Shown here: positions 1 to 10,363 of the stretch, in pieces | How the letters are laid out: every line of letters starts with the position of its first letter | Position numbering within the stretch: position 1 is the stretch's first letter | NCBI GenBank assembly: GCA_048772705.1 | Contig: JBLWGC010000230.1 | Location: 930,001-994,000 of the forward strand | From: Leidyana gryllorum EB-2025a | Taxonomy: Eukaryota; Apicomplexa | Length of the DNA stretch: 64,000 nucleotides | Direction: 5' to 3' | Notes under the pieces: model-generated | Told to the model about the DNA's origin: nothing | The model's input: the letters and a program-made list of their open reading frames with translations, nothing else | The model's database searches: none | Program-made: the position numbers and the translations under genes

Positions 1-1327
1 TTGAGACGGCTTGGGCTTTGACAAATATTGCCTCTGGGAACCAACAGCAGACGGCTGCCGTCCTGGAAGCTGGAGCTATCGACGCGTTTGTGCGCTTGCT
101 GAACAGCCCTACCCCCGAGGTGCGGGAGCAAGCCGTTTGGGCCCTCGGCAACATTGCCGGAGACTCCCCCGGCTTTCGCAATAAAGTGCTCGAGGCCGGC
201 GCTCTCCCCCTTATCCTCAAAGAGCTCAGCGAAGCCGACCTGCCGCACACCAAGGCGAACATCGTGCGCTACGGCACCTGGACTCTGTCCAACCTGTGCC
301 GTGGCAAACCGGAACCGCCCCTGCCTATGGTGTCTCCGGCTCTTCCAGTTCTCCGCCAACTGCTCTACGCTTCCGAAACTGATATCCTCACCGACGCCTG
401 CTGGGCTTTGAGCTACCTCTCCGACACCCAGGAGACCAACGACGGAACCCGCATCGACGAGGTCATCAACTCTGGTGTGTGTGCCCGACTGGCGGAGCTC
501 CTTGGACACTCTTCTTACCTCGTCCAAACTCCCGCACTGAGAGCCGTCGGAAACATTGTCACCGGTGAGTCGTCAGACGCTGTCGGAACTTCCGAGAATT
601 CCTTTCTTTGTTCATTCACGCAGGCAACGACATGCAGACCCAAACGATGCTGGGTTTCAACATCTTGCCTCGGCTCCGCGCTTTGCTGGACTCCAATAAG
701 AAAGCTATCAAGAAGGAGGCGTGCTGGGCAATCAGCAATATAACGGCTGGAAACCGCGAGCAGATTGAGGAGGTGATTTGCGCCGGCATTATCCCTGATT
801 TGGTCCGTCTGCTGCAAACTGGCGAGTTTGATGTCAAGCGAGAGGCTGCTTGGGCGATCTCTAATGCTGCTTCCGGCGGCAACGTTCGCCAGGTGAGTCC
901 TTCACGTAGCCCCGGAGCTGCTCCCACTCTCTCTATTACAGGTGGAGGCTTTGGTGGAGGCCGACTGTCTCAAGCCGCTGGTCGAGTTGCTGGAGGTCAA
1001 TGATAGCAAGGTCGTGAATGTAGCGCTCGAAGCCATTGAGAACATTCTCAAGACCGGAAAAACTCGCCAAGAGGAGGAAGGTCTCTCCGAGAACCCATAC
1101 GTGGCTTGGTTGGAGAGGGTAAGTACTTTCTTTGGCCGTCGCCAACTGCTCTTTCTCAACACTCATCGCTTCAGGCTGATGGATTTGAGAAGCTCGAACG
1201 GCTCCAATACGTTAGCGAAAGGAGTAGCATCCACAAGACGGCCGTGAAGATCATTTCTCAGTATTTGGAAGTTGAAGGGGACGAGCCAGTGACGGATTTC
1301 AATCTTCAGTTCGGCACCCGGATGTAG
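1..1327 (+). CDS. Importin alpha (karyopherin alpha), 5'-truncated by the window edge
   Basis: Nuclear import adaptor that binds classical NLS cargo through armadillo repeats and importin beta through an N-terminal IBB. Exons 3-564 (incomplete), 624-892, 942-1118 and 1175-1327; introns are 59, 49 and 56 nt with GT-AG ends and join in frame. The visible 386 residues hold ARM repeats with the typical W-A-[IL]-[ST]-N and A-x-W-A-L-G-N-I motifs, for example [14 protein letters not shown] near residue 37 and [13 protein letters not shown] after the first intron. They end in the C-terminal acidic helix region of the family. The IBB domain and the first ARM repeats, roughly 140-150 residues, lie outside the window. 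The family call is strong; which paralogue it is cannot be judged. Confidence 0.93.
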
Positions 1328-1904
1328 ACTCACTCACTCGATCGTCCAGCAAGATTCATCTCCCCTCTTCTCAATCAGCCTTCCTTCCCCCTCCTTCCTA
1401 CATGGTGAAAAAACCAAGCCTATGTACACGTGCTCAATGCATCCTCAAAGTAGGGACGAATTTCTTGCTCAAGTTGGCCGATAGTCAGTCAGTCACTCTG
1501 TCTGGCCACCAACACATTCTCTCTCTCGGGGGGGCATCGACGCCACCGTCTCTCTCCCTCTCTACTGTCTCTCACCACACTCAAAGTTCTCAGACTTCTC
1601 TCACGACCACCACCACAGAGTGAGTGTGACCAAGTGGAAGGGGGGGCGGGCTCGCTGGATGGTACGAAAAGAGGCTGCTGAAGACTACTCACTCAGTCCC
1701 CCCACTTCCAAGCATCTATCTAAGACTTTCGATGCCTTCACTCCGTTGTGCGTGTGTGTGTTGGTTGGTGTGTGTGTGGAGGGAGGTGGTTCCATCTCAA
1801 TCTCTGTCTCTCTCTCCAAATTTTCCGTGCGCCACAGGGGGAGGAATGTCATTCTCTTGTGTATCCAAAGTATGAGAGAGTGTGGGGGAGATATGATATG
1901 ATAC
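1328..1904. other. Gene-free convergent spacer
   Basis: This stretch lies between the stop codons of importin alpha (+) and the CDPK (-). It holds C/T-rich runs (around 1506-1580), TG-rich runs (1748-1775) and short TCTC repeats, but no ORF with family features and no RNA gene that I can recognise. It probably contains both 3' UTRs and polyadenylation signals. Confidence 0.6.
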
Positions 1905-4151
1905 TTAGTTGCTGTCGCGGATGTACGCAAGGAATTCGTCCCAATCGATAACACCGTCCCCATTCTGATCTATTTTTGATATCATTCGTTCGACATCCTC
2001 AGCTTGCAGGAGTTTCGTACTGCCGTCTCCATTGAGTAGAGTGACGAATTCACTGACAGAAATCTTGCCGTCGTGATCTTTGTCCATCTTCGAGAACGCG
2101 GTCCACATAACGTTCAGCTCACTCTCGCGCCAGGTGTAGGCGGCCGCCAGGAACTCCGTGTACGAGATGTCCCCTGATCCATCGACATCTAATGCATGGA
2201 CGACTTTATTGATATCCCAAGGCTCAAACCCAGCCTGGGCGAGCCCTCGACTCAGTTCTTCACGGGAAAGCGTGCCAGAGTTGTCAGTGTCGAGACTCTT
2301 GAATAAGTCGCTCAGTACCTTTACTTGTCCGCCGTTGAAGTTCAACTGATGCGTCATCAGATTGATAAGTGCCGCCTTCAAACCGCTATGCTTCGCATAG
2401 CTTCGCAAGTTCGCACACAGATCCGGTGTCAACTCAATGTCCGTCGTTCCACCGGCTTCACGGAACCACCTGTGCTGCAACGCCTCCTTTGCACTTATAC
2501 GATTACGAGGATTCTTAGTCATCATCTTTTGCATCAGATCCAATGCTTCAGGTGACACATGACGACAGTACGCCTCGTAGGGAGGCTCTTGTTTAGTGAT
2601 CTTATTGCGGACCTCTGTCACACTACGTCCCATGAATGGCAAATGCCCAGTCATCAACAAGAACATTATACACCCCGCAGACCACACATCGCACTTGACA
2701 GTTACCCCTGACCAAACAACAAATGTATACAATCCCAACCCACACACTCACGACGCGCAAACACTTCCGGGGCCATATAGAGGACAGTTCCCGCTGCGTT
2801 GCTCGAGGTACCCTCAAAGATTTCGGCCAGACCAAAATCGATAACCTTGATAGCGGAGTGAGGATCACGGTCTTGGAACAGAATGTTCTCCGGTTTCAGA
2901 TCCCTACAAATATTCAGTCAACGAAATTGGTTACCACTTCCAGAAGCGAATAGGGACGCAAATTGTCGCGCGACCGCGCGTGTGTGTTCGGAGACACGAA
3001 CAGAGCACAAGGCATAGATCACTTACTTGTGACAGATGCGCTTGGAGTGGAAGTAGGCCAGACCGCTCAGGAGCTGCTTGACAATCTCCCGAACATACTT
3101 CTCAGTGAGAACTTTACCCCGGTCACTAGCTTCCGTGACTCGGGCGAGGAGCTCACCACCCTCGCAGACTTCCTGGATGATGTACAGGTTATTGTAGTCT
3201 TCATAGACTTCAAAGATTTTGATGATATTCGGATGGTCGAGAGTCTTTAATACTTCGACCTCCGCTTCGATTTGTTCCACCGGCACAGCGGCTTTGTCCT
3301 TGTTAATTGTTTTGCAGCAACGCGTGAGTCCGGAACTACGCTCCGTCACCAGATGTACTTCGCCGAAACAACCAGCACCAAGTTTGCGGTTGAATGTGAA
3401 AATTCTCTTGATCTGATCCTCTGCAAGAGCAACGCGACCGACGAAGAAGGAGCGCCTCACGCACACGGCTTTACTCGGGTAATACTTATCCCGAACTCGC
3501 AATAGAATTTGCCAAAACTGCACAACGCAGCAGCATGAGTTGGGCTATAGCGGCGACAGGGACGGCAGGAGACACTGGGAAGGGAGGAGGTGTCCCAGAG
3601 TCTCTTGAGAGACTCTATAAAGAAAGGGCAGAAGCGAGTGTAGCTCTCCGTTGCCACTTTATCGCAAGAGAACTCATCACAAGAGACGTCACCACAGCTG
3701 GAAGGATCTGAGTGCTTACCATTTGAGCAAAGTCATCAGGACTAAGCTCATCCGTATCGCTGGAATTGAAGCGGTTGAAGATGGCCAGTAGGGTATGATC
3801 TGTACAATTCACGATTGAATGTTGTTCACATTGGTGTTGACGCACCATCTATGGGCGGTAGAGATAGATTGACCACGAGACGGTCGATGAGGGCCCGACA
3901 TTCCTCGAAATTGAGGGTGCCCGAGTTGTCGTGGTCGAATTGCTGTACAGATCTGTGGTGTCGTTGAGGTTAAAAAAGGGTACCTGGAAGGAGGCCATTG
4001 CCGATTTAAAGAATTTCTCGCGGTCGGCGAGAACATTCTCCAACTTGGCTTGAATGGACTTGGGCGTGGTGGAATCCGAGCGGGGTCTCACGGTAGGCTG
4101 GTGGGGTTGTGGGACCTCTGAATGGTAAGCAGGCGGGGTAGCTGAAGACAT
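1905..4151 (-). CDS. Calcium-dependent protein kinase (CDPK) with extra N-terminal EF-hand-like motifs
   Basis: A Ser/Thr kinase switched on directly by calcium, the main class of calcium effector in alveolates and plants. Exons from the 5' end: 3984-4151, 3846-3942, 3720-3799, 3027-3517, 2752-2903, 1905-2707; all junctions keep frame, giving about 596 aa. The N-terminus carries one good EF loop (DHDNSGTLNFEE, exon 2) and a degenerate second one. Then come the kinase glycine loop (GAGCFGEV), HKDLKPEN catalytic loop, DFGLAE and APEV motifs, a junction region, and four C-terminal EF hands with DTDNSG, DVDGSG, DKDHDG and DQNGDG loops. A stop-free 46-nt stretch near 3435-3480 with GT..AG ends could be a further intron in frame 4. 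N-terminal EF hands also occur in some apicomplexan CDPKs. Its promoter must lie within 4152-4461. Confidence 0.93.
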
Positions 4152-4461
4152 TATTCGTATAGATTTTGCGTCCTACTTGAAGACTTCTGGGTGCTAACAC
4201 CGGGTGGGCCCCGATGCCAACGTTGTGAACGCATTCCCGACCGGTGGTCCCTCATACTTCTCCAAACAACAGAAAAAAGAATCCACAAAGTGGATGGGAG
4301 ACTGCACTCCTCTACCAACTGGCACCATCAAATACGTATAATTCAATGATGTGAGAACGGGTGAAGTTGGTCATTAAACTTGAAACCTAACACTATTCTT
4401 CACGCCGCCCCGACAAACTGGGAAGGTCGTGTGAGTATCTGCATCCATACCCCGCTATGTC
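4152..4461. other. Spacer upstream of the CDPK
   Basis: About 310 bp between the CDPK start and the stop of the mucin-like gene, both on the minus strand. No ORF or RNA gene is supported. It should hold the CDPK promoter and the 3' UTR of its upstream neighbour. Confidence 0.5.
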
Positions 4462-6489
4462 CTAAACCGGAGGAGAGAAGTCCCCTGAGACGTCCGTTCC
4501 TGTCGGGCGATGAATGATGTTGTCTGACCAGATTATCTCGAAGGTTCCAGCCGGATCCTGAGTGAGCAAGTTCTGGGTGTAACTCGCAACGGTTGTGGCC
4601 GCCTTCACAACCGGCTCCTGCCAGTTCGGGAGGGTCTCACAAGTCTCAGTCTCCTCGATCGCGGTCTGGCCTGCCTCAGTCGCTGCCACACCACATTAAA
4701 CACAGCATACCAACCCTTCCTTACTCTCGACGCCCGTCGAATCGGACAAATTCTGTGTCACCACAACTGTACCTGATGCCGTTGTGTTCACTGTTTGCTC
4801 CGATGCTTCGGCGCTCAACTCTTCAGTCGCCGTTCCTGAGCCACTGGGCGTGCTGGAGGAGTCCCCACTCTCTGAACCACCTGTGGTAGTGGATTGCGAG
4901 ACCTCCGCCGTCCCCGATTCTGCCGATCCAGTCCCCGTGCTACTCGAGGACACCATCTCCGTCGATCCCGACACTTCCTCGCTGGACCCGGCTGCCCCAG
5001 ACGATCCGTCCTCTGACCCGGCTGAGCCCTCCGTACTCGGACCCTCGGTCGTGGTGAGTTCGTCCAGCGTAATATCCGTTCCAGCAACCTGTGCTGTTTC
5101 ACTGGACGTGGAGACTTCTGACGACGACTGAGCGGGCTCGGTACTCTCAGCGGCCGAACTTCCCTGGGTGTCCTCGGAAGCTGTGGCGGAAGCAGGCGGG
5201 GGTGCCAGACTGGTTCCCTCAGAATCTGTGATCGGTGCTGTGGGCGACGGTGGCGGGGGTGCGAGACTGGTGCCCTCAGAATCGGTGACGGGGTCGGTGG
5301 CTTCAGTCTCTTCAGACGCTGTGGGCGACGGAGGGGGCGGTGCGAGACTGGTTCCCTCAGAATCGGTGATCGGGTCGGTGGCTTCAGTCTCCTCAGACGC
5401 TGTAGGCGACGGAGGCGGAGGTGCGAGACTGGTTCCCTCCGAGTCGGTCACGGGGTCGGTGGCTTCAGTCTCCTCAGACGCTGTGGGAGACGGAGGCGGG
5501 GGCGCCAAACTGGTGCCCTCAGAATCGGTGACGGGGTCGGTGGCTTCGGTGTCCTCAGACGCTGTGGGAGACGGAGGGGGCGGTGCGAGACTGGTTCCCT
5601 CAGAATCGGTGACGGGGTCAGTTGCTTCAGTCTCCTCAGACGCTGTGGGAGACGGAGGCGGGGGCGCCAAACTGGTGCCCTCTGAGTTGGTGACGGGGTC
5701 AGTTGCTTCAGTTTCCTCAGATGCTGTGGGCGACGGAGGCGGGGGTGCGAGACTGGTGCCCTCTGAGGCCGTTGTGGGGCCGGTTGGCTGTGTCTCTTGC
5801 GCTAATGTGGATGTGAGTGAGGGAGTGACGGTATGGGTTGCATCTGACGCACTGATGTTAGTGTCCGTTTCGAGGGATTCTGACACCGTTGTTCCAATTA
5901 AGGTGGATTGCGGAGTGTCAGTGGTGAGATGCGTTTGATTCTCCGTATTGGACGGGTCAATGTTAGTTGTGGTGGTGGGAACATTTGGATTCGTCGTTGC
6001 TGAGTTAGTCTCGGGCGCGGATAGATCAGTCGTAGTTGTAGCTGATGGGAGGGTGGTGTTGGGGGCGGCGCCTACAAACATACCTGCGGTTGTCGTTGTG
6101 ACCCTAGCGGTCTGTACGGGGAAGCGAGTGGAAGTTGTGGGTTGTTGTTGGAGGATTCTGGGCGGTGTCGAGCAGTTTCTCAATTCATAGAGAGTAGACG
6201 GTGTGGGTGACGGTGGAAGGGTTTTAAAACTAGAGAGAGTCGCACATAATGAAGTATTCAAATCATACAGTATCGCGACACACAGTGTATCCTCAAGACA
6301 ATCAAAACGACAGTCGCGATGAGAGGGCGAGTGATAAGCATTAAATGGCAGTGTTGCATCAACAAATTGGAAGCAGTCCTCCACATCGGGGACGACGAGA
6401 TTTGTTCTGAGCACTGCCGCGGCACCTCTCAGTTGAGATGCCTGGATGCCCAGGACGGCCGACGTAGAGAGGAGATAGAAGAGCAACAT
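4462..6489 (-). CDS. Secreted or membrane mucin-like protein with 27-residue tandem repeats
   Basis: Exons 4725-6489 and 4462-4682, joined by a 42-nt intron; about 661 aa. I chose the Met at 6489 because it starts a signal-peptide-like segment (MLLFYLLSTSAVLGIQA). The same frame stays open to 6603, which would make a type II-like N-terminus. Residues of roughly 35-110 form a cysteine-containing region (DCFQF, HRDCRFDCLED, LRNCS) resembling a small PAN/Apple-type domain, an inference only. Then follows a Thr/Ser/Pro-rich stalk with about eight repeats built on SEGTSLAPPPPSPTASEET, typical of O-glycosylated mucins, and a Ser/Gly/Thr tail. No C-terminal membrane or GPI signal is obvious. Surface mucins are common in apicomplexans, but I assign no specific family. 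Confidence 0.75.
5168..5770 (-). repeat. 81-bp coding tandem repeat array
   Basis: About eight copies of an 81-bp unit (27 codons) inside the mucin-like gene. Six are full length, one is shortened to about 19 codons and the last is partial. Copies differ mainly at synonymous positions and at EET/EDT and DPV/DPI. This looks like unequal crossing-over or slippage under protein-level constraint. The opposite strand stays open across the array, an artefact of the repeat. Confidence 0.9.
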
Positions 6490-6572
6490 GGCTACTGAAA
6501 GAATTATTAATGATAACCAGAAGAGAGAGTGGGATCTAAAAAAAACGCAACAATCAATCCAAGACGCGATGT

Positions 6573-9011
6573 ATGTTGGGGGGACAGAAGACTTCATTTT
6601 CATCCTTCTCAGGTCATGAGAAGCGAGGAGACTTCTCGTCTGGGGGTGGTGGTCATGAAGATCTTATTGTGGCAGCCCCCACGGCCCCTTGTTGGTCCTC
6701 ATCGTCCATCCCTTCCTCGGACGACGATGATCGCTTTGTGCCCATGGGCCGACGGAGTATGACCTTCTCCACTGCGCGTACGACCGGATATGTATGGAAC
6801 TTACGAGGTACCCGCTACTCTGGCGAGGATGACTATCAAACCACCTATGGTACAATGGATGGTGATATTGACACTGCCACTGATACGGGTAGCGACTACG
6901 ATAGCCTCCTCGTCGACGATGACAGAGGGGAGGGGGACTGGCGACGGCGACACAGTGCAGGTGGCACCGCCGACGAAGATATCGATAGTGACAGCAGCCA
7001 GACTGGCGGAGGAGGCGATAGAGGACCCCGGGCCACCACCACCACCATCAACAACGCTACAGAGAACGAATCCATTGTGATGGCCAATACGTTAAGGAAT
7101 GCTAAACCGACCAATGATTTATTCGGATGGAATCCCCTACGACAGTGTCAGTCTTTCTGCCGTGGGCCGACGGCTTTGATCTGTGGTCGCGAGAGGCCGC
7201 CGAAAATGAAGCGGACGGCGAGAGTCATCTCAGCTCCTGACCACAAACAGAAGAGCGGCTCCTCCTCGATCGTCTCCAACGAAGGAGACGACAGCGACTA
7301 CAATGTGGTCCGCAATGATGCCATAGATTATGATCAGCGATCTACGAAGGGCCGATTTCTGGCGGCGGTGGAATCGATATGGGAAATCTTTGATCCAAAC
7401 ATCTATCTGCCCACTGATCCGCGAGGAGGAGGAGGAGGAGGAGGCGGCAATCATTCGTCGACTCAAACGATACCCAATCACTCCCATAGACCGTATCAAC
7501 ACCACCACCACAGCCACCATTCTCACGGGACAAATCTCGTTGGTACAGCTCGAGCGCCCACTGGCAGAAGTTCAATGGAGGGTGGCCGCACGGCGAGACG
7601 ACGGCGACGGAAAGCGTCCACACCAGCGGCGACATCGCGGAGACACCGTGAAGCGTTGCATCAGGCGGCATCCCACACTCCAGCCGCCCCGTTACCTCCT
7701 CCGGGTTCGCGTGTGCGTCGAGACAGTCAGAGTTCGGTTCCTGCGGTACTGTTCGCTCGACAGTGGTCGAGTCGCGAGTCGCTTCCGGAAGATCTGCTGA
7801 AGAGTCGTAAACTATTGAAACTAATGACAACGACATACAGTAATGCCAAGACAGGTGCAGAATTGGTTGAAGAACATCAGCGCAAAGTACACTTCAACAA
7901 TGCAGTTATTGCTGCAGGCGGAGTGGGCGTTGCTGGTCCCGGCGGAGGCAACGTGTCAGATGAAGGGCTTCTGGCTGATCAATTGGAACATTGGAAGAAG
8001 AGGTTTAAACGAGATGATGTATCATTGTCTCCAAATCAAAACAAGTCATACAAGAGACGGCCAAGTGATGCGGTCACAGACCTGCGCAAACTTGAGAACA
8101 CAATTGCATTGTCACCATGGAGCGGAAGAAACACAAAGAATGACAGCGAACAGAGACGAGCCGATGAATGGGCCAAAGAGGCCGCTCGAGTGCTGGCCTA
8201 CGAAACCCATGAAGGACCCTCTGACGACATTGTATATATGTTAATGCGAGATACCGAGGAAAGAGTATCCAAAAAGTCGCAATTCCAGCGACTCGCCTCC
8301 AGCACGTGGAAAAAACAGTATTCGGGAGTAAGTACCACTGCCTGTGTTTCATTTCGGGGCTGTAAGAGACCGTTGCGATGGCGAAGGGCACACCCTCAGC
8401 CGTGCGTCGAAGTATTGCGCATAGCTCCCCACGGAACTGCCATCCTGGGAGAAAACTGCTGGAAACGACTGTTAGATGGAATCAGAGTCTGGGCCTTCAT
8501 GGGCCTCTCAGCCGCAGCCGTCGCCAAGATCGACCTCCACCTCTTCTACCTCGAGCAGACCTCTGGAAACTTCAAGCTCGCCAAAATGTCGGGCGCCGTT
8601 CCCCCAGCTGCTGGGGCGCCCCTCCCTGCCTCCGGCCTCACCGCCGGGAACTCGCGCAACAAACTCCTCTCGGTCGCAGGCGACCAACAGAGACTGCCGA
8701 GTCTTAGCCGCCGAGAAAGCATCATACATGGACTTCGCAATGGAAGGAACTTTCCTCTCGAGAATCTTATTGAAATCGACAGAGGCGAATATCTTCGTAA
8801 GATCGTTCTCGGAGATCCCTCCTTACAAAGGTCAACGCTCGCCCGCCGCCTCACCTCGGTAATAGCGCTCTGGAGTGGAAATGCCTCAGAGCCTCTCGTT
8901 TGCGCCTCTGAAACGGACGCGGATTTGGATACACTCATATCAGTTATTAGGTTCCTCCAATTCTACAACGGCATCAGCCCTGCCGAAGTTGTCGAACGCC
9001 CTCAAGCCTAA
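6573..9011 (+). CDS. Long low-complexity protein of unknown function
   Basis: An open frame of 812 codons on the plus strand with coding-like composition, starting divergently from the mucin-like gene. I do not recognise a family. The N-terminal half is acidic and disordered (DDDD, Asp/Gly-rich runs), then poly-Gly (GGGGGGGG), a His cluster (HHHHSHHSH) and Arg-rich stretches. The region from about residue 440 looks more folded (AVIAAGGVGVAGPG, then DQLEHWKKRFKRDD). The last 200 residues contain a possible helical segment around IRVWAFMGLSAAAVAKIDL. A 39-nt stretch starting GTAAGTACC near 8328 has intron-like ends and is in frame, so it may be an intron. The true start could be a later Met (for example near 6743). 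Signal peptide absent. Confidence 0.55.
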   Translation: MLGGQKTSFSSFSGHEKRGDFSSGGGGHEDLIVAAPTAPCWSSSSIPSSDDDDRFVPMGRRSMTFSTARTTGYVWNLRGTRYSGEDDYQTTYGTMDGDIDTATDTGSDYDSLLVDDDRGEGDWRRRHSAGGTADEDIDSDSSQTGGGGDRGPRATTTTINNATENESIVMANTLRNAKPTNDLFGWNPLRQCQSFCRGPTALICGRERPPKMKRTARVISAPDHKQKSGSSSIVSNEGDDSDYNVVRNDAIDYDQRSTKGRFLAAVESIWEIFDPNIYLPTDPRGGGGGGGGNHSSTQTIPNHSHRPYQHHHHSHHSHGTNLVGTARAPTGRSSMEGGRTARRRRRKASTPAATSRRHREALHQAASHTPAAPLPPPGSRVRRDSQSSVPAVLFARQWSSRESLPEDLLKSRKLLKLMTTTYSNAKTGAELVEEHQRKVHFNNAVIAAGGVGVAGPGGGNVSDEGLLADQLEHWKKRFKRDDVSLSPNQNKSYKRRPSDAVTDLRKLENTIALSPWSGRNTKNDSEQRRADEWAKEAARVLAYETHEGPSDDIVYMLMRDTEERVSKKSQFQRLASSTWKKQYSGVSTTACVSFRGCKRPLRWRRAHPQPCVEVLRIAPHGTAILGENCWKRLLDGIRVWAFMGLSAAAVAKIDLHLFYLEQTSGNFKLAKMSGAVPPAAGAPLPASGLTAGNSRNKLLSVAGDQQRLPSLSRRESIIHGLRNGRNFPLENLIEIDRGEYLRKIVLGDPSLQRSTLARRLTSVIALWSGNASEPLVCASETDADLDTLISVIRFLQFYNGISPAEVVERPQA

Positions 9012-9032
9012 TAACCACACCTCATCCCCGCG

Positions 9033-10032
9033 TCAACGGCGACCCAAAACACGAGACACAGCGTCACGACTCAATCGCAAATCCAATTTCCGCCCCTCCA
9101 AGACTTGTGCGTTCCGCATTTCCTGCATCACAGATCATTGTGGCATCGCCAACCAAAAAATGTACCCCAGTCATACCCCGCCCGCATAGCACACACCCCA
9201 AGTGCAAGGACGGATGCTCATGCAAGGGAGACACACACATTCACACACACAGAAAGACCGCCACAAAACGACCAGCCAACAATCGAACCAATCAGTCAAC
9301 CAACCGTCCATCTCACCACCACCCAACCAATCAGCCGTCCAACACAGTCAGTGCGTCTCACCTGTACGACTTCCTTCAAGAGCCGTTCCCCCACCAAAGC
9401 CAGCAGGCTGGTTGTGTCGCGGGTAACGGATGCACATCCGGGAAGGTCTCGGAGGCATCGTTCCATAACATTGGAGTCGGGTCCAGCGATCAGCATTGGC
9501 GAAACATGGGTCAATATCAGAGTTTGCACTGTGTCAATCATAGGTGGAGCCAATCTCCGCGGATCGCCTGCAGCCATACTGCTGCTCTCTGTCGGATTGG
9601 GGGCATCAGGGTCCGACTTTTCTAAGGGAGGTAGAGGAGTGGCAGCAGCACTGGTGGTCGCTCCGTCCTGCTCATTGGCCTCCAACTCGGCTTTGGGGTA
9701 TGGGAAAAGTCTGATGCCCGACAGAGTGTCGCTCTCCAAGGCTCCTGCAATGTGAAAGTGGCACAGAGAGTACACACTGAGGCTGACTAACCGTACAAAT
9801 GTGGGAGCAGACTCAGTCGGACTTTCTTCTCCAAGTCACTCAACTGCTCCTCTCTGAGTTTCCATTCTTCAACATGTTGAACAACGTTGAGCTTCTCCAA
9901 GTTGCGTCGCTGAGCTTGAAGTATGTTGGCAGGGGGTGCCTGCCAATTGCCCAAGATTTGGGACACAGGGGCGAAGTTTAAAAGCTCATGATTTGTGGGA
10001 AAGCCTCCCCATGAACCCGGCTGTTGCTGCAT
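9033..10032 (-). CDS. Orphan 237-aa protein with a hidden third exon
   Basis: Exons 9792-10032, 9362-9744 and 9033-9122; introns of 47 and 239 nt, all GT-AG and phase-consistent. The protein begins MQQQPGSWGGFPTNHE. It has a charged helical segment (residues 40-75, QAQRRNLEKL...EEQLSDLEKKVRLSL), an Ala/Pro/Ser-rich linker and a helical C-terminal half that continues smoothly across the last intron (ERLLKEVVQ then EMRNAQVLEG). That continuity is the reason to accept the short final exon. No family is recognised. The stop lies only 21 bp from the stop of the convergent gene ending at 9011. A role as a small helical subunit of a larger complex is a guess. Confidence 0.6.
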
Positions 10033-10315
10033 ATATGGCTCTTGAGAGTTTGTTTTGTGACTGAATTTGAGACTGATTCTGCACAGCTAATCTATCCTAA
10101 CAGAGATAGACACCACCACCACCCCCGCTGTAAGCGGATCCGACCTTTGCGAATGGCAAATTCTCAATTGTCGAGATTAAGAGTACCGTGAGATTGATTG
10201 CTCTACTAAAAGACCCTCTCTGAGTGTTGAACGCTATATTCATGGGAACACCGATTATCGCTGGTTGCGCAAAGTGAATGTTGTTCAATTGTGCCTTTCG
10301 ATTGACTGTGTGTGT

Positions 10316-10360
<45 letters not shown>

Positions 10361-10363
10361 TAA
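10033..10363. other. Spacer with a long TG microsatellite
   Basis: Lies between the starts and stops of two minus-strand genes and should carry the promoter of the orphan gene ending at 10032. It contains the TG repeat listed separately and no supported ORF. Confidence 0.6.
10307..10359 (+). repeat. (TG)n microsatellite
   Basis: About 26 TG units with one interruption. It sits directly next to the stop codon of the Glu-rich Hsp70-like gene, and so directly next to a pyrimidine-rich tract on the plus strand. Confidence 0.95.

Noticed and set aside
5168-5938. Long plus-strand ORF opposite the mucin-like repeats
   Set aside because: It is the antisense of an 81-bp repeat whose unit has no stop in that frame; the minus-strand frame has signal peptide, splice sites and mucin-like composition.
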